DNA of 15,035 bases, from NCBI GenBank assembly GCA_014381035.1, contig JACMIS010000020.1, forward strand, positions 1-15,035, written 5' to 3'. Positions 1-6,517 of this stretch are shown here, piece after piece. The notes under the pieces are model-generated. The model was given only the letters and a program-made list of their open reading frames with translations. It ran no database searches and had not been told where the DNA came from. The number at the start of each line of letters is the position of its first letter. Position 1 is the stretch's first letter. The stretch is from Armatimonadota bacterium. Lineage in GTDB: Bacteria > Armatimonadota > Armatimonadia > Armatimonadales > Armatimonadaceae. Position numbers and translations under genes: made by a program.

Positions 1-275
1 CCGAACGCGTCCCAACCCATCGGGTGAAGCACGTTTCGCCCGCGCATACTCATCAGGCGGGCGACGACATCGCCGGGGACATAATTTTTGCAATGACCGA
101 TGTGAAGCCCGGACCCGGACGGATACGGGAACATGTCCAGCACGTAGTATTTGGGGCGGGACGAACTTTCCTCGGCGCGATAAATGTCGGCGTCGCGCCA
201 GCGGGCTTGCCACCTGGCTTCGATGTCCTGAAACAGGTCGGGGTAGCGAACGGTTTCGCTGCTTGGGTTAATCAT
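1..275 (-). CDS. leuS: Leucyl-tRNA synthetase, N-terminal part (runs off the window)
   Basis: Class I aminoacyl-tRNA synthetase that charges tRNA(Leu) with leucine in the cytoplasm. Read leftward from the ATG at 273-275, 91 codons are present. The start is typical of bacterial LeuRS: an opening helix with RWQARW, then [12 protein letters not shown], then the HIGH signature as [10 protein letters not shown] at about residues 57-65, then [24 protein letters not shown], which shapes the ATP and leucine pocket. The KMSKS loop, editing domain and anticodon-binding domain lie outside the window. An upstream ATG 22 bases earlier is in another frame and meets a stop after seven codons, so 275 is the best start. 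A purine stretch (AAGAAG) lies just ahead of it. The gene is divergent from the stalk protein gene at 546. Identity rests on several contiguous LeuRS motifs and is nearly certain. Confidence 0.96.
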   Translation of the reverse strand, partial: MINPSSETVRYPDLFQDIEARWQARWRDADIYRAEESSSRPKYYVLDMFPYPSGSGLHIGHCKNYVPGDVVARLMSMRGRNVLHPMGWDAF

Positions 276-337
276 AAGTTCTTCTTTGTCGGCATCAGGG
301 GCAGGTTTGTTAAACGCCCTGTGCGGAACACGCAACT

Positions 338-343
338 ATTATA
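338..343 (-). promoter_or_regulatory. leuS: Candidate -10 box for leuS
   Basis: A perfect TATAAT lies on the minus strand 62 bases upstream of the leuS ATG, which would give a leader of about 55 bases. The -35 side is weak: TTGCTG at 359-364 leaves a 15-base spacer, and TTTTGC at 361-366 leaves 17. The rest of the 270-base divergent gap (276-545) has no gene I can support. It contains a small palindrome, CGTGTCACACG, at 405-415. Confidence 0.4.
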
Positions 344-545
344 TCGCCCGTAATACCGCAGCAAAACTGCTCGTCCTTCCTGCGGCTCAGTCGCGCTCCT
401 CGCCCGTGTCACACGAATAAGGGTTAATTCGCTGCATTGTGGGTACAGATAAAAATGGTCTTCTGTTTGAACGACCTTTTATACAACCATTTGATTGAAC
501 AAGGAATGATCCTGTCGGATCGCGACGGGACGGAAAGTGATCACA

Positions 546-2222
546 ATGAACACACGAAATTTAGCAGGTGCCATCTCCGTAACGGCACTCACGGCGATTA
601 TTGCGGGACCGGTCGCCGCACAGGGAATCAATGTCACCGTGGACGGCGACATTGTCGCGTTCGGGGCGCAAAAACCGGTACAACAATTTGGAAACGTCCT
701 GGTGCCGCTCCGGGGCGTGTTTGAGAAGTTGGGCGCGACGGTCGCCTACGATGGCGGCACGAAATCCATCCTCGCCGTGCGCGGCGCGACCACGGTACAA
801 CTGCGGCTCGGCGACGCGCAGGCGCAGGTCAACGGGACCGCACGCACTCTCGCGGTGCCGGCGCAAGCGGTGAACGGTACGACACTGGTTCCACTCCGGT
901 TCGTCTCCGAGGCACTGGGCGCGGCGGTTAAATGGCAGGCGGCAAGCCGGACGGTGATTATCAGCACCGGCGAGAACGCCTCCACGGGCAATGGAGAACC
1001 GGCGGAAACCCCTGTCAACACGTCAGGCGCACCCGAAGTGACCGCGTTCACCCACGATGGCGCGCGCACGTTGCGCGGCGGGGACGTTTTGACCGCTACG
1101 CTTCGCGGAACACCCGGCGGCACGGCGTCGTTCTCGGTGCCGGGAATCGTGGCAGCGAAAACCGTAGCCATGAAGGAAACAGCGGCGGGGGTGTACGAAG
1201 GTGCTTTCACGGTTCCCAAGGGATTGACTGTTAATGGGGCGTCCTTGCTAGGTTCGCTTAAAGTAGGAACGAAAACGGCACCGATAATCCAAGCGGGCAA
1301 CGCGGTCAATGTTGACTCCGTCGGACCCAAGTTTGATAACCTTTCGCCCGCCCCGAATGCCTCACTGGCACCAGGCAAGCCGTTGATTTACGGGACCTAC
1401 ACGGACGCCGGATCGGGCATCAATCAGGAAGGGACACGTATTTTGATAAACGGCGCGGACGTCACCAGTGCGGCAACCGTCACGGATGCGTTCTTCTCGT
1501 ACCGCCCCACCACCGATTTGCCACTGGCAAAGAACGCGGTGACCGTCGTGACGAAAGACATCGCGGGCAACGAGAGCCGCAAAGAGTGGGCATTCACTCT
1601 CACGGCGACCGAAAGTCTGATCAAGACCGTGACCCTGACTCCGGAACTCAAGACTCTGGAGCCGGGTGACGAAGTGACGGTGAAGGCGACTGCCGCTCCA
1701 GGCGGTAAGGCGCAATTCAGTATCGGGGGGTCTGTTGTTAATCGCGCGATGCGCGAGGAACCAGCCGGTGTTTACACGGGAAGCTACACGATCAAGAAGG
1801 GTGACTCGCTAAGCGAGGCACCGGCGACCGTTACGTTCACCTCAGCAGCGGGGAAGACGGCTACTTTAGCCGCCGCGCAACCGGTGACAATCGCGGCAGG
1901 TGCGCCGGAAAAGCCGGTGATCACCAATCCGAAACAGGACGGCGCGGCAGGGGAAAGCGTGACGATAACCGGAACGGCGAAGCCGGGCGCGACCGTCCGC
2001 TACTCGCTCCGCTACGACGGAACGCTCCTCATTCTACCAGCGGGCGGCACGGTGACAGAGGGCGAAGTCAAAGCGGACGCGTCCGGAAACTGGACAGTTC
2101 CGGCAATCGCCCTGAGCGCACCGCTGGGCATTACGAAAGTCTCGTATACGCTATCCGCTGTCACGGTCGGAGCGGTCTCGGACCAAATATCCGACGCGGC
2201 TTCGGTACAGTTTCGACGTTAG
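546..2222 (+). CDS. Secreted stalk-domain (copper amine oxidase N-like) protein with Ig-like repeats
   Basis: Probably an exported cell-surface or envelope protein; no catalytic motif is visible. From the ATG at 546, residues 1-25 form a signal peptide (Arg-4, hydrophobic core, PVAA before QG). Residues about 26-140 are the two-lobed 'stalk' fold called copper amine oxidase N-terminal domain, with the paired signatures VLVPLRGVFEKLGATVAYD and TLVPLRFVSEALGAAVKWQ. Then come a beta-rich module (about 164-255), an Ig-like module (about 270-355, with DAGSGI and KDIAGNES), a second copy of the first module (about 358-450; both carry PGG-A-FS...AGVY-G), and a C-terminal bacterial Ig-like domain with GTAKPGATVRYSL. 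A GTG at 537 is in frame, but the ATG at 546 has GGAAAG eight bases upstream and starts the signal peptide cleanly. The stop is followed at once by a large palindrome. The stalk domain does not imply copper or amine oxidase activity. Confidence 0.85.
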   Translation: MNTRNLAGAISVTALTAIIAGPVAAQGINVTVDGDIVAFGAQKPVQQFGNVLVPLRGVFEKLGATVAYDGGTKSILAVRGATTVQLRLGDAQAQVNGTARTLAVPAQAVNGTTLVPLRFVSEALGAAVKWQAASRTVIISTGENASTGNGEPAETPVNTSGAPEVTAFTHDGARTLRGGDVLTATLRGTPGGTASFSVPGIVAAKTVAMKETAAGVYEGAFTVPKGLTVNGASLLGSLKVGTKTAPIIQAGNAVNVDSVGPKFDNLSPAPNASLAPGKPLIYGTYTDAGSGINQEGTRILINGADVTSAATVTDAFFSYRPTTDLPLAKNAVTVVTKDIAGNESRKEWAFTLTATESLIKTVTLTPELKTLEPGDEVTVKATAAPGGKAQFSIGGSVVNRAMREEPAGVYTGSYTIKKGDSLSEAPATVTFTSAAGKTATLAAAQPVTIAAGAPEKPVITNPKQDGAAGESVTITGTAKPGATVRYSLRYDGTLLILPAGGTVTEGEVKADASGNWTVPAIALSAPLGITKVSYTLSAVTVGAVSDQISDAASVQFRR

Positions 2223-2224
2223 GC

Positions 2225-2259
2225 TGTCAGGTGGCTGGGACGGTCCCAGCCACCTGACA
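2225..2259. repeat. 17-bp perfect inverted repeat just after the stalk gene stop
   Basis: The left arm TGTCAGGTGGCTGGGAC (2225-2241) and its exact complement (2243-2259) are separated by one base. The palindrome begins two bases after the TAG stop of the stalk gene. No run of T follows, so it is not a classical intrinsic terminator, although a transcript could fold into a very stable hairpin. It resembles in placement, and loosely in composition, the stop-codon palindromes at 5396 and 8480. It may be a dispersed palindromic element. Confidence 0.85.
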
Positions 2260-2301
2260 ACCGGATAACCCGATTTACTGGTTGAAACTCCGTTGGCACG
2301 A

Positions 2302-2307
2302 TAGCAT
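2302..2307 (+). promoter_or_regulatory. Candidate -10 box for a leaderless kinase transcript
   Basis: TAGCAT matches the TAnnnT pattern and ends seven bases before the kinase ATG at 2315. Transcription would then begin at or next to the start codon. There is no usable Shine-Dalgarno: the only AGG (2311-2313) is one base from the ATG. No good -35 was found at normal spacing. Confidence 0.35.
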
Positions 2308-2314
2308 ACGAGGC

Positions 2315-3328
2315 ATGAGCAAACGCTTTGATGTATTCGGGATGTGTAACGCCTTGTTTGATCTACAAGCCGAGGTGAATGACGAAATGTTGAACACCGT
2401 TGGGTTGGCGAAGGGCGGCATGACGCTCCTTTCCGACGCCGAGCAAAAGGCGATTGTGCCGCAGGTGTACCGCCACATTGTCAATACGGAGTCGGGCGGA
2501 AGCGGTGCCAATACCATGATCGGCATCACCCAACTCGGCGGATCGGCGGTGTTTACGTCCCGCGTCGGTGCGGATGAGCACGGGATCGCGTACCGAAACG
2601 GACTCGCGAAGCAGGGCGTACAACCCAATCTCGGCGAGAGCGATTCCGGCGAGACAGGCGTCTGCCTGATTTTAATCACTCCCGATGCCCAGCGCACCAT
2701 GGGAACGTATCTCGGTTTAGCCCGGCAATTGGAACCGTCCGACGTGGTCGAGGACGACATCCGGGCGTCCCGCTATATCTATGTCACCGGGTATTTGTGG
2801 GACACCGACACTCAGAAGGACGCGGTTCTGCACGCGATGGAGACCGCGAAGCGTGCCGGGGATGTGAAAGTGTCGTTCTCGCTGTCGGACCCGTTCTGTG
2901 TGCACCGGCACAAGGGAGAGTTTCTCGAACTGTTGACCAAATACGTGGACGTTGTTTTTGCCAACCGGGAGGAAGCACTGGCGATCACGGACACCGACAC
3001 CGTTGAAGACGCCGCGCTCGCGCTCGCCGCGATGACTGGCGGACTGGCGGCGGTCACTTCCGACAAAGACGGTTCGCTATTGGTACGCGGGACCGAGATC
3101 GTTCGGATTCCGGTGTATCCCGTGACAGCACTGGATACAACCGGCGCGGGCGATATGTACGCTGCCGGGATTCTGTATGGTCTGACACAGGACCTACCCC
3201 TTTCCGTCACCGGGCGAATCGCCTCGTATGCCGCCGGTCAGGTTGTCGCTCGCATCGGTCCCCGCCTTCCGACGATAGACAACGAAGCCGTAGAAGTCAT
3301 CAAGCGGGAAGCATTCATCCGGGCATAA
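2315..3328 (+). CDS. PfkB-family kinase, adenosine-kinase type
   Basis: ATP-dependent kinase of the ribokinase/PfkB fold, probably phosphorylating a nucleoside or sugar in the cytoplasm. The 337-residue product opens with FDVFGMCNALFDLQAEV, close to the usual start of bacterial adenosine-kinase-like proteins. It carries the substrate-side motif GGSGANT at residues 61-67, LGGSAVFTSRVGADEHG as the PfkB signature 1 region, FANREEA in the middle, and DTTGAGD at 274-280 (PfkB signature 2), where Asp-280 is the expected catalytic base. I start at the ATG at 2315 because the family begins there; an in-frame TTG at 2282 would add 11 residues with no family resemblance. The next gene follows in the same direction after 60 bases. 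Adenosine is the best guess for substrate, but ribokinase-like sugars cannot be excluded from sequence alone. Confidence 0.88.
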   Translation: MSKRFDVFGMCNALFDLQAEVNDEMLNTVGLAKGGMTLLSDAEQKAIVPQVYRHIVNTESGGSGANTMIGITQLGGSAVFTSRVGADEHGIAYRNGLAKQGVQPNLGESDSGETGVCLILITPDAQRTMGTYLGLARQLEPSDVVEDDIRASRYIYVTGYLWDTDTQKDAVLHAMETAKRAGDVKVSFSLSDPFCVHRHKGEFLELLTKYVDVVFANREEALAITDTDTVEDAALALAAMTGGLAAVTSDKDGSLLVRGTEIVRIPVYPVTALDTTGAGDMYAAGILYGLTQDLPLSVTGRIASYAAGQVVARIGPRLPTIDNEAVEVIKREAFIRA

Positions 3329-3357
3329 ATCCCTCAATATCACCGTATGTAGAACTT

Positions 3358-3377
3358 GGGGCGTGTCCTATCGCCCC
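3358..3377. terminator. Weak hairpin between kinase and membrane protein genes
   Basis: GGGGCG (3358-3363) pairs with CGCCCC (3372-3377) around an eight-base loop, followed by ATTTCACTT rather than a T run. It could attenuate read-through from the kinase gene. It also sits just upstream of the preferred start of the next gene. Confidence 0.3.
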
Positions 3378-3388
3378 ATTTCACTTGT

Positions 3389-5398
3389 ATGTCCTTTCAC
3401 GAGATCACGTTCTGCGCCGCGCCGCTTCTGCTTGCCGGGACCTTGCTACCGATTCCGTCGTGGCAACGTTTTTTGCGTTCGCGCCTGTTTGTACCTGCCG
3501 GGTCCGCTTTGCATCGCTTGGCACGGCTTCCGATTCCGGCACTTTATGCCCTGTTATTTGTCTGGGGTTTCGGGGTTGCCGCCGCGCTTTATCTGCTCGT
3601 TCGGCAACCGGAGGCGCATATCCATGACGAAGCCTCATACCTGCTAGCCGCCGACACGTTCGCCCGTGGGCGTGCGACCAACCCCGCGCTCCCGGAAGCC
3701 ATTCGTGCGCATTTCGAGGCTTTGCATATCATTGTCACGCCATCGTATGTGAGTAAGTACCCGCCAGGGCAAGGGTTGCTTCTCGCGCTCGGCATCGTTC
3801 TGGGCGGCAACCCGGCGGTCGGGCTATGGATAAATGCGGGTCTTGTCTGCGTCGGAGCGTTGTATCTACTGTTGCCGCTGGTTCCCAGGCGTGTCGCCGT
3901 TCTCGCAGCACTATTTACCATCCTGCATCCCGCCGTACTCAAGTGGACACAATCGTTCTGGGGAGGCAACCTGTCCCTCTTTGCCGGGCTGCTTCTGGTC
4001 GGGGCGGTGTTGCGTTTGTTTATGCGTTCGCGCGGAGTGCTCGCCCCTGCCCCCCGCCACCTCGGGAAGGAAGGGGGGGGCGAGGGTCTGATAACGGGCT
4101 CAGCCCTTGCTCTTCTCGCCAACTGTCGCCCGTTCGAGGGATTAGTTGCGGCGTTACTGGTTCTGCTTCCTGTCATGCCGGTCCTGTGGAACGGGTTGCG
4201 TACCGCGCCGAAAATATGGCTACTGCGTGTTTTGCTCCCCGCAGTAGCGGTGCTTGCCGTTACTGCGACGCTCATGCTCGCTTACAACGTGCGCGTGACA
4301 GGAAAGCCGCTTCGGATGCCGTATGCGGTGCATGAAGACACCTACGGCGTCGTGCCCCTGTTCCTGTTCCAGAAGGTCAAGCAGGTGCCGGAAACACTGC
4401 GGCACGACACGATGCGTTTCATAAACGCCTATACCAGCGTCTACGGCTACTGGGGGGAGCGCGACGCCCCGCGCAATATCTGGCGCGGCATCGGCGACAA
4501 AGCGGACACGTTGGCACGGTCGGCATTCCAGTGTTTCGACCCGTCCGTTTATTGGCTGGACACCCCGAATCGCGCCCATCCGCTCACCGACTTTTTGAAG
4601 TTCATCCCCGCGTTTTTACTTCTACCCGGCTTGATTATCGCAGGGCGAAAGAGCGATATTACGCGATATGTCGTATTCGGCTTGGCGGCGTTTGTGGGAG
4701 TGATTTGTCTCGGCACCTTTATCAATCCGCATTACGGCGCACCGGTCGGTGGTTTCGTGCTTATTGTCTGGGTAAAGGCGTGGCAATATACCCGCACCCT
4801 GCGCTTGCGGGCGGGGCGAAACCGGCGTATCGGTCTTGCCGTCTCGCGGGCGTTCGTTCTGCTCTACCTATTGTCGGCGTTCTCCTGCACGGCGTTCTTC
4901 GCGGGCGACGAATGGGAGTGGATGATTCAGGACCGCCGCCCGATACATGCCACTCTGGAGCGCATCCCCGGAAAACATCTGGTGCTGGTCTACTACGGCG
5001 CGACGAACGTCAGATCGTCGGCGGAATGGGTGTACAACGGTGCGGATTTAGCCGGTCAACGCATCGTCTGGGCGCGATACCTTTCCCCCGGCGAGAACGC
5101 GAACCTGCAACACCACTTCGCGGACCGACAAGTCTGGCTATTGGACGCGACGGTCGCCATCCGCCCGCATCTCTACCGATACGATCCCGCACGGATGGCA
5201 AATCTGCCCTTCCCACTCCCGCGCACTATTGACCCCGGTGTCGTGGCGAAACTGCGGGCGGGACTACCGGTAAAACCCAGAGACAAATCCGGAATCGCCG
5301 CGCTCCCCCTGTCGGAACAGGTCCTGTATCACGAGCAAGTCCGCGACCGTTCCCGAGTGCGACGACTGCTGGCGCAAATGCCGGAGGTCAGGGAGTAG
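3389..5398 (+). CDS. Polytopic GT-C type glycosyltransferase-like membrane protein
   Basis: Likely transfers sugar from a lipid-linked donor on the outer face of the inner membrane. It resembles the dolichyl-phosphate-mannose transferase (PMT/ArnT/RgtA-like) superfamily. From the ATG at 3389 the 669-residue product has two early membrane spans, then the first extracytoplasmic loop with HIHDEASYLL (Asp-80, Glu-81), where GT-C enzymes keep their acidic catalytic pair. YVSKYPPGQGLLLALG follows at about 120-135. Roughly eight more hydrophobic spans come next, with NCRPFEGL, a loop around YAVHEDTYG, and FINPHYGAPVGG. A soluble C-terminal tail of about 180 residues ends in MPEVRE. A TTG at 3356 would lengthen the N-terminus by 11 residues; neither start has a clear Shine-Dalgarno. 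Residues 218-232 (LAPAPRHLGKEGGGE) are encoded by an inverted-repeat block that looks inserted. The stop lies inside a palindrome shared with the convergent reductase gene. Substrate unknown. Confidence 0.75.
   Translation: MSFHEITFCAAPLLLAGTLLPIPSWQRFLRSRLFVPAGSALHRLARLPIPALYALLFVWGFGVAAALYLLVRQPEAHIHDEASYLLAADTFARGRATNPALPEAIRAHFEALHIIVTPSYVSKYPPGQGLLLALGIVLGGNPAVGLWINAGLVCVGALYLLLPLVPRRVAVLAALFTILHPAVLKWTQSFWGGNLSLFAGLLLVGAVLRLFMRSRGVLAPAPRHLGKEGGGEGLITGSALALLANCRPFEGLVAALLVLLPVMPVLWNGLRTAPKIWLLRVLLPAVAVLAVTATLMLAYNVRVTGKPLRMPYAVHEDTYGVVPLFLFQKVKQVPETLRHDTMRFINAYTSVYGYWGERDAPRNIWRGIGDKADTLARSAFQCFDPSVYWLDTPNRAHPLTDFLKFIPAFLLLPGLIIAGRKSDITRYVVFGLAAFVGVICLGTFINPHYGAPVGGFVLIVWVKAWQYTRTLRLRAGRNRRIGLAVSRAFVLLYLLSAFSCTAFFAGDEWEWMIQDRRPIHATLERIPGKHLVLVYYGATNVRSSAEWVYNGADLAGQRIVWARYLSPGENANLQHHFADRQVWLLDATVAIRPHLYRYDPARMANLPFPLPRTIDPGVVAKLRAGLPVKPRDKSGIAALPLSEQVLYHEQVRDRSRVRRLLAQMPEVRE
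4040..4084. repeat. In-frame inverted-repeat block inside the membrane protein gene
   Basis: CTCGCCCC (4040-4047) is the exact complement of GGGGCGAG (4077-4084); the inside is C-rich on the left and G-rich on the right. The block is 45 bases, begins at a codon boundary and encodes 15 residues, LAPAPRHLGKEGGGE, in a polar loop between hydrophobic spans. Composition differs sharply from the flanks, with runs of six C and eight G. It loosely resembles the C/G-rich hairpin region at 14883-14924. Confidence 0.6.
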
Positions 5399-5497
5399 GT
5401 GTTGGGTGTCAGGGTACCCCGCTCCTTGAACCGTTACCGACGGCGATACGACAAGCCAGGCTCCCTAACACCTAACAACCCAATCACCCAACACCTA
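5392..5497. repeat. Stop-codon palindrome between convergent genes
   Basis: The left arm TAGGTGTTGGGTG (5396-5408) and its exact complement (5485-5497) bracket 76 bases. The TAG opening the left arm is the stop of the membrane protein gene, and the TAG opening the right arm on the minus strand is the stop of the aldo-keto reductase gene. A second internal pairing is possible: GGTGTCAGGG at 5405-5414 against CCCTAACACC at 5463-5472, one mismatch. The left side, starting GGAGTAGGTGTT at 5392, recurs at 8476. Probably a dispersed palindromic element acting as a two-way transcription end; no T runs are present. Confidence 0.8.
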
Positions 5498-6418
5498 AGT
5501 CTGCCCGACCCAATCCGGTTCGGCGATCTGTTGCCAGCGGTCGCGAATCTCCGCGAACTCCATTTCCGAAAGTGTCGCGCCATCGGCAAGGAGTGCCGCG
5601 TTTTGCGCCCAACGCTCCGGGTTTTTCGTACCGACAATCGCTGTCGTTACTCCGGGTGCGCTCAGCGCGAAGCGAAGTGCGGTGCGTGTGATGGCGTCGG
5701 TGTCGCCGGTTTTCAGGAAGTCATAGCCCAGTTTTTGCATCCGCCCCCAGTACGATTTGCGATACTCCGGAACATCGGCTTCGCTGGTGTGACGCCATAC
5801 CGCGTTCGCAATCGGACGCTTGGCGATCACGCCCATATCCCTCTCCGCCGCGAGGGGGAGCGTTTTGGTAATGCACTCCTGATCCATCACATTCACCGAC
5901 GTTTGCAACGTGTCGAACGCCCCGGATTCGATAGCATATTTCGCGTTCTCGCCGTCGCCGCTGTAGCCGATGAAGCGTGTTTTCCCGGCGTCGCGTGCCT
6001 GTTGTAATACCGTAATCACATCACCCTGCCGCAAAACATCAGCGTTGCACGTATGTAGTTGGAGCAAATCCACGCAATCGGTGTGCAGTCGCTTCAGGCT
6101 GCGATCAAGGCTTTGCGTCAGCAGTTGCGGCGACCAGTCCGGCGCATCAATCCCGGACGCGTGCCCGCATTTCGTGAACAGAAAATACTCACTTCGTCGG
6201 TGCGCGATAGTCTGACCAATCAGGTGTTCGCTCGCCGTCTCCTCGGAACCCGCCCAGTAGCATTCCGCCGTATCCAGCGCGTTCAGTCCCGCGTCAATCG
6301 CGGCATTCAAAAGACGGCTCACCGCCTCTATGTCCGGTTTCTCGAATCCGATCTCCGCCCCGCCGAAGCCGAGTACGGAAACGCTCATACCCGTTTTGCC
6401 CAATATTCGATGTTGCAT
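5495..6418 (-). CDS. Aldo-keto reductase
   Basis: NAD(P)H-dependent oxidoreductase with a TIM barrel, cytoplasmic, reducing aldehydes or ketones of unknown identity. The 307-residue product begins MQHRILGKTGMSVSVLGFGGAEIG, the usual opening of the family. The catalytic tetrad is complete: Asp-49 and Tyr-54 in NALDTAECYWAGSEE, Lys-83 in FLFTKCG and His-122 in LLQLHT. The cofactor end carries GVTTAIVGTKNPERWAQN, the conserved late loop that binds the nucleotide phosphate. The ATG at 6416-6418 is chosen because the family starts there; the reading frame stays open up to 6523, but the extra residues run across the promoter of the divergent gene. No Shine-Dalgarno is seen; a TATCCT (6429-6434, minus) lies ten bases upstream, so the leader would be very short. 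The gene converges on the membrane protein gene and shares its stop-codon palindrome. Confidence 0.92.
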   Translation of the reverse strand: MQHRILGKTGMSVSVLGFGGAEIGFEKPDIEAVSRLLNAAIDAGLNALDTAECYWAGSEETASEHLIGQTIAHRRSEYFLFTKCGHASGIDAPDWSPQLLTQSLDRSLKRLHTDCVDLLQLHTCNADVLRQGDVITVLQQARDAGKTRFIGYSGDGENAKYAIESGAFDTLQTSVNVMDQECITKTLPLAAERDMGVIAKRPIANAVWRHTSEADVPEYRKSYWGRMQKLGYDFLKTGDTDAITRTALRFALSAPGVTTAIVGTKNPERWAQNAALLADGATLSEMEFAEIRDRWQQIAEPDWVGQT

Positions 6419-6476
6419 AATTGTTCGGAGGATACCCCATATTGTGAAAAACCGGCATCGTGCGTTGTGTTCCGGG

Positions 6477-6482
6477 TATAAT
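6477..6482 (+). promoter_or_regulatory. -10 box of the gene at 6518
   Basis: A perfect TATAAT in CCGGGTATAATGC. The expected start point near 6489 gives a leader of about 29 bases that contains a strong ribosome binding site. No convincing -35 lies 16-18 bases upstream. Confidence 0.5.
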
Positions 6483-6504
6483 GCAACCAGCCGGACTCGA
6501 AAAA

Positions 6505-6510
6505 GGGAGG
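6505..6510 (+). promoter_or_regulatory. Strong Shine-Dalgarno for the gene at 6518
   Basis: GGGAGG, seven bases before the ATG at 6518. It is the best ribosome binding site in the window and fixes this start. It contrasts with several genes here that have none. Confidence 0.75.
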
Positions 6511-6517
6511 CACAAAA

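Noticed and set aside
24..353. Plus-strand open frame of 109 codons at the window start
   Set aside because: It lies opposite the unmistakable leuS N-terminus and its divergent promoter.
405..415. Small palindrome CGTGTCACACG in the leuS/stalk divergent gap as an operator
   Set aside because: Too short, single copy, and not aligned with a convincing promoter.
467..485. TTGAAC and TATACA as a promoter for the stalk gene
   Set aside because: The spacer is only seven bases; no alternative pairing at 16-18 bases gives a good -10.
2294..2308. Possible sigma-54 promoter (TGGCACG) upstream of the kinase
   Set aside because: The -24 half is good, but the -12 half reads CATA instead of TTGC at the required spacing.
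5399..6007. Plus-strand open frame of 202 codons directly after the membrane protein stop
   Set aside because: It is antisense to the aldo-keto reductase with its full catalytic tetrad, and the translation is Arg/Cys-rich with no family signal.
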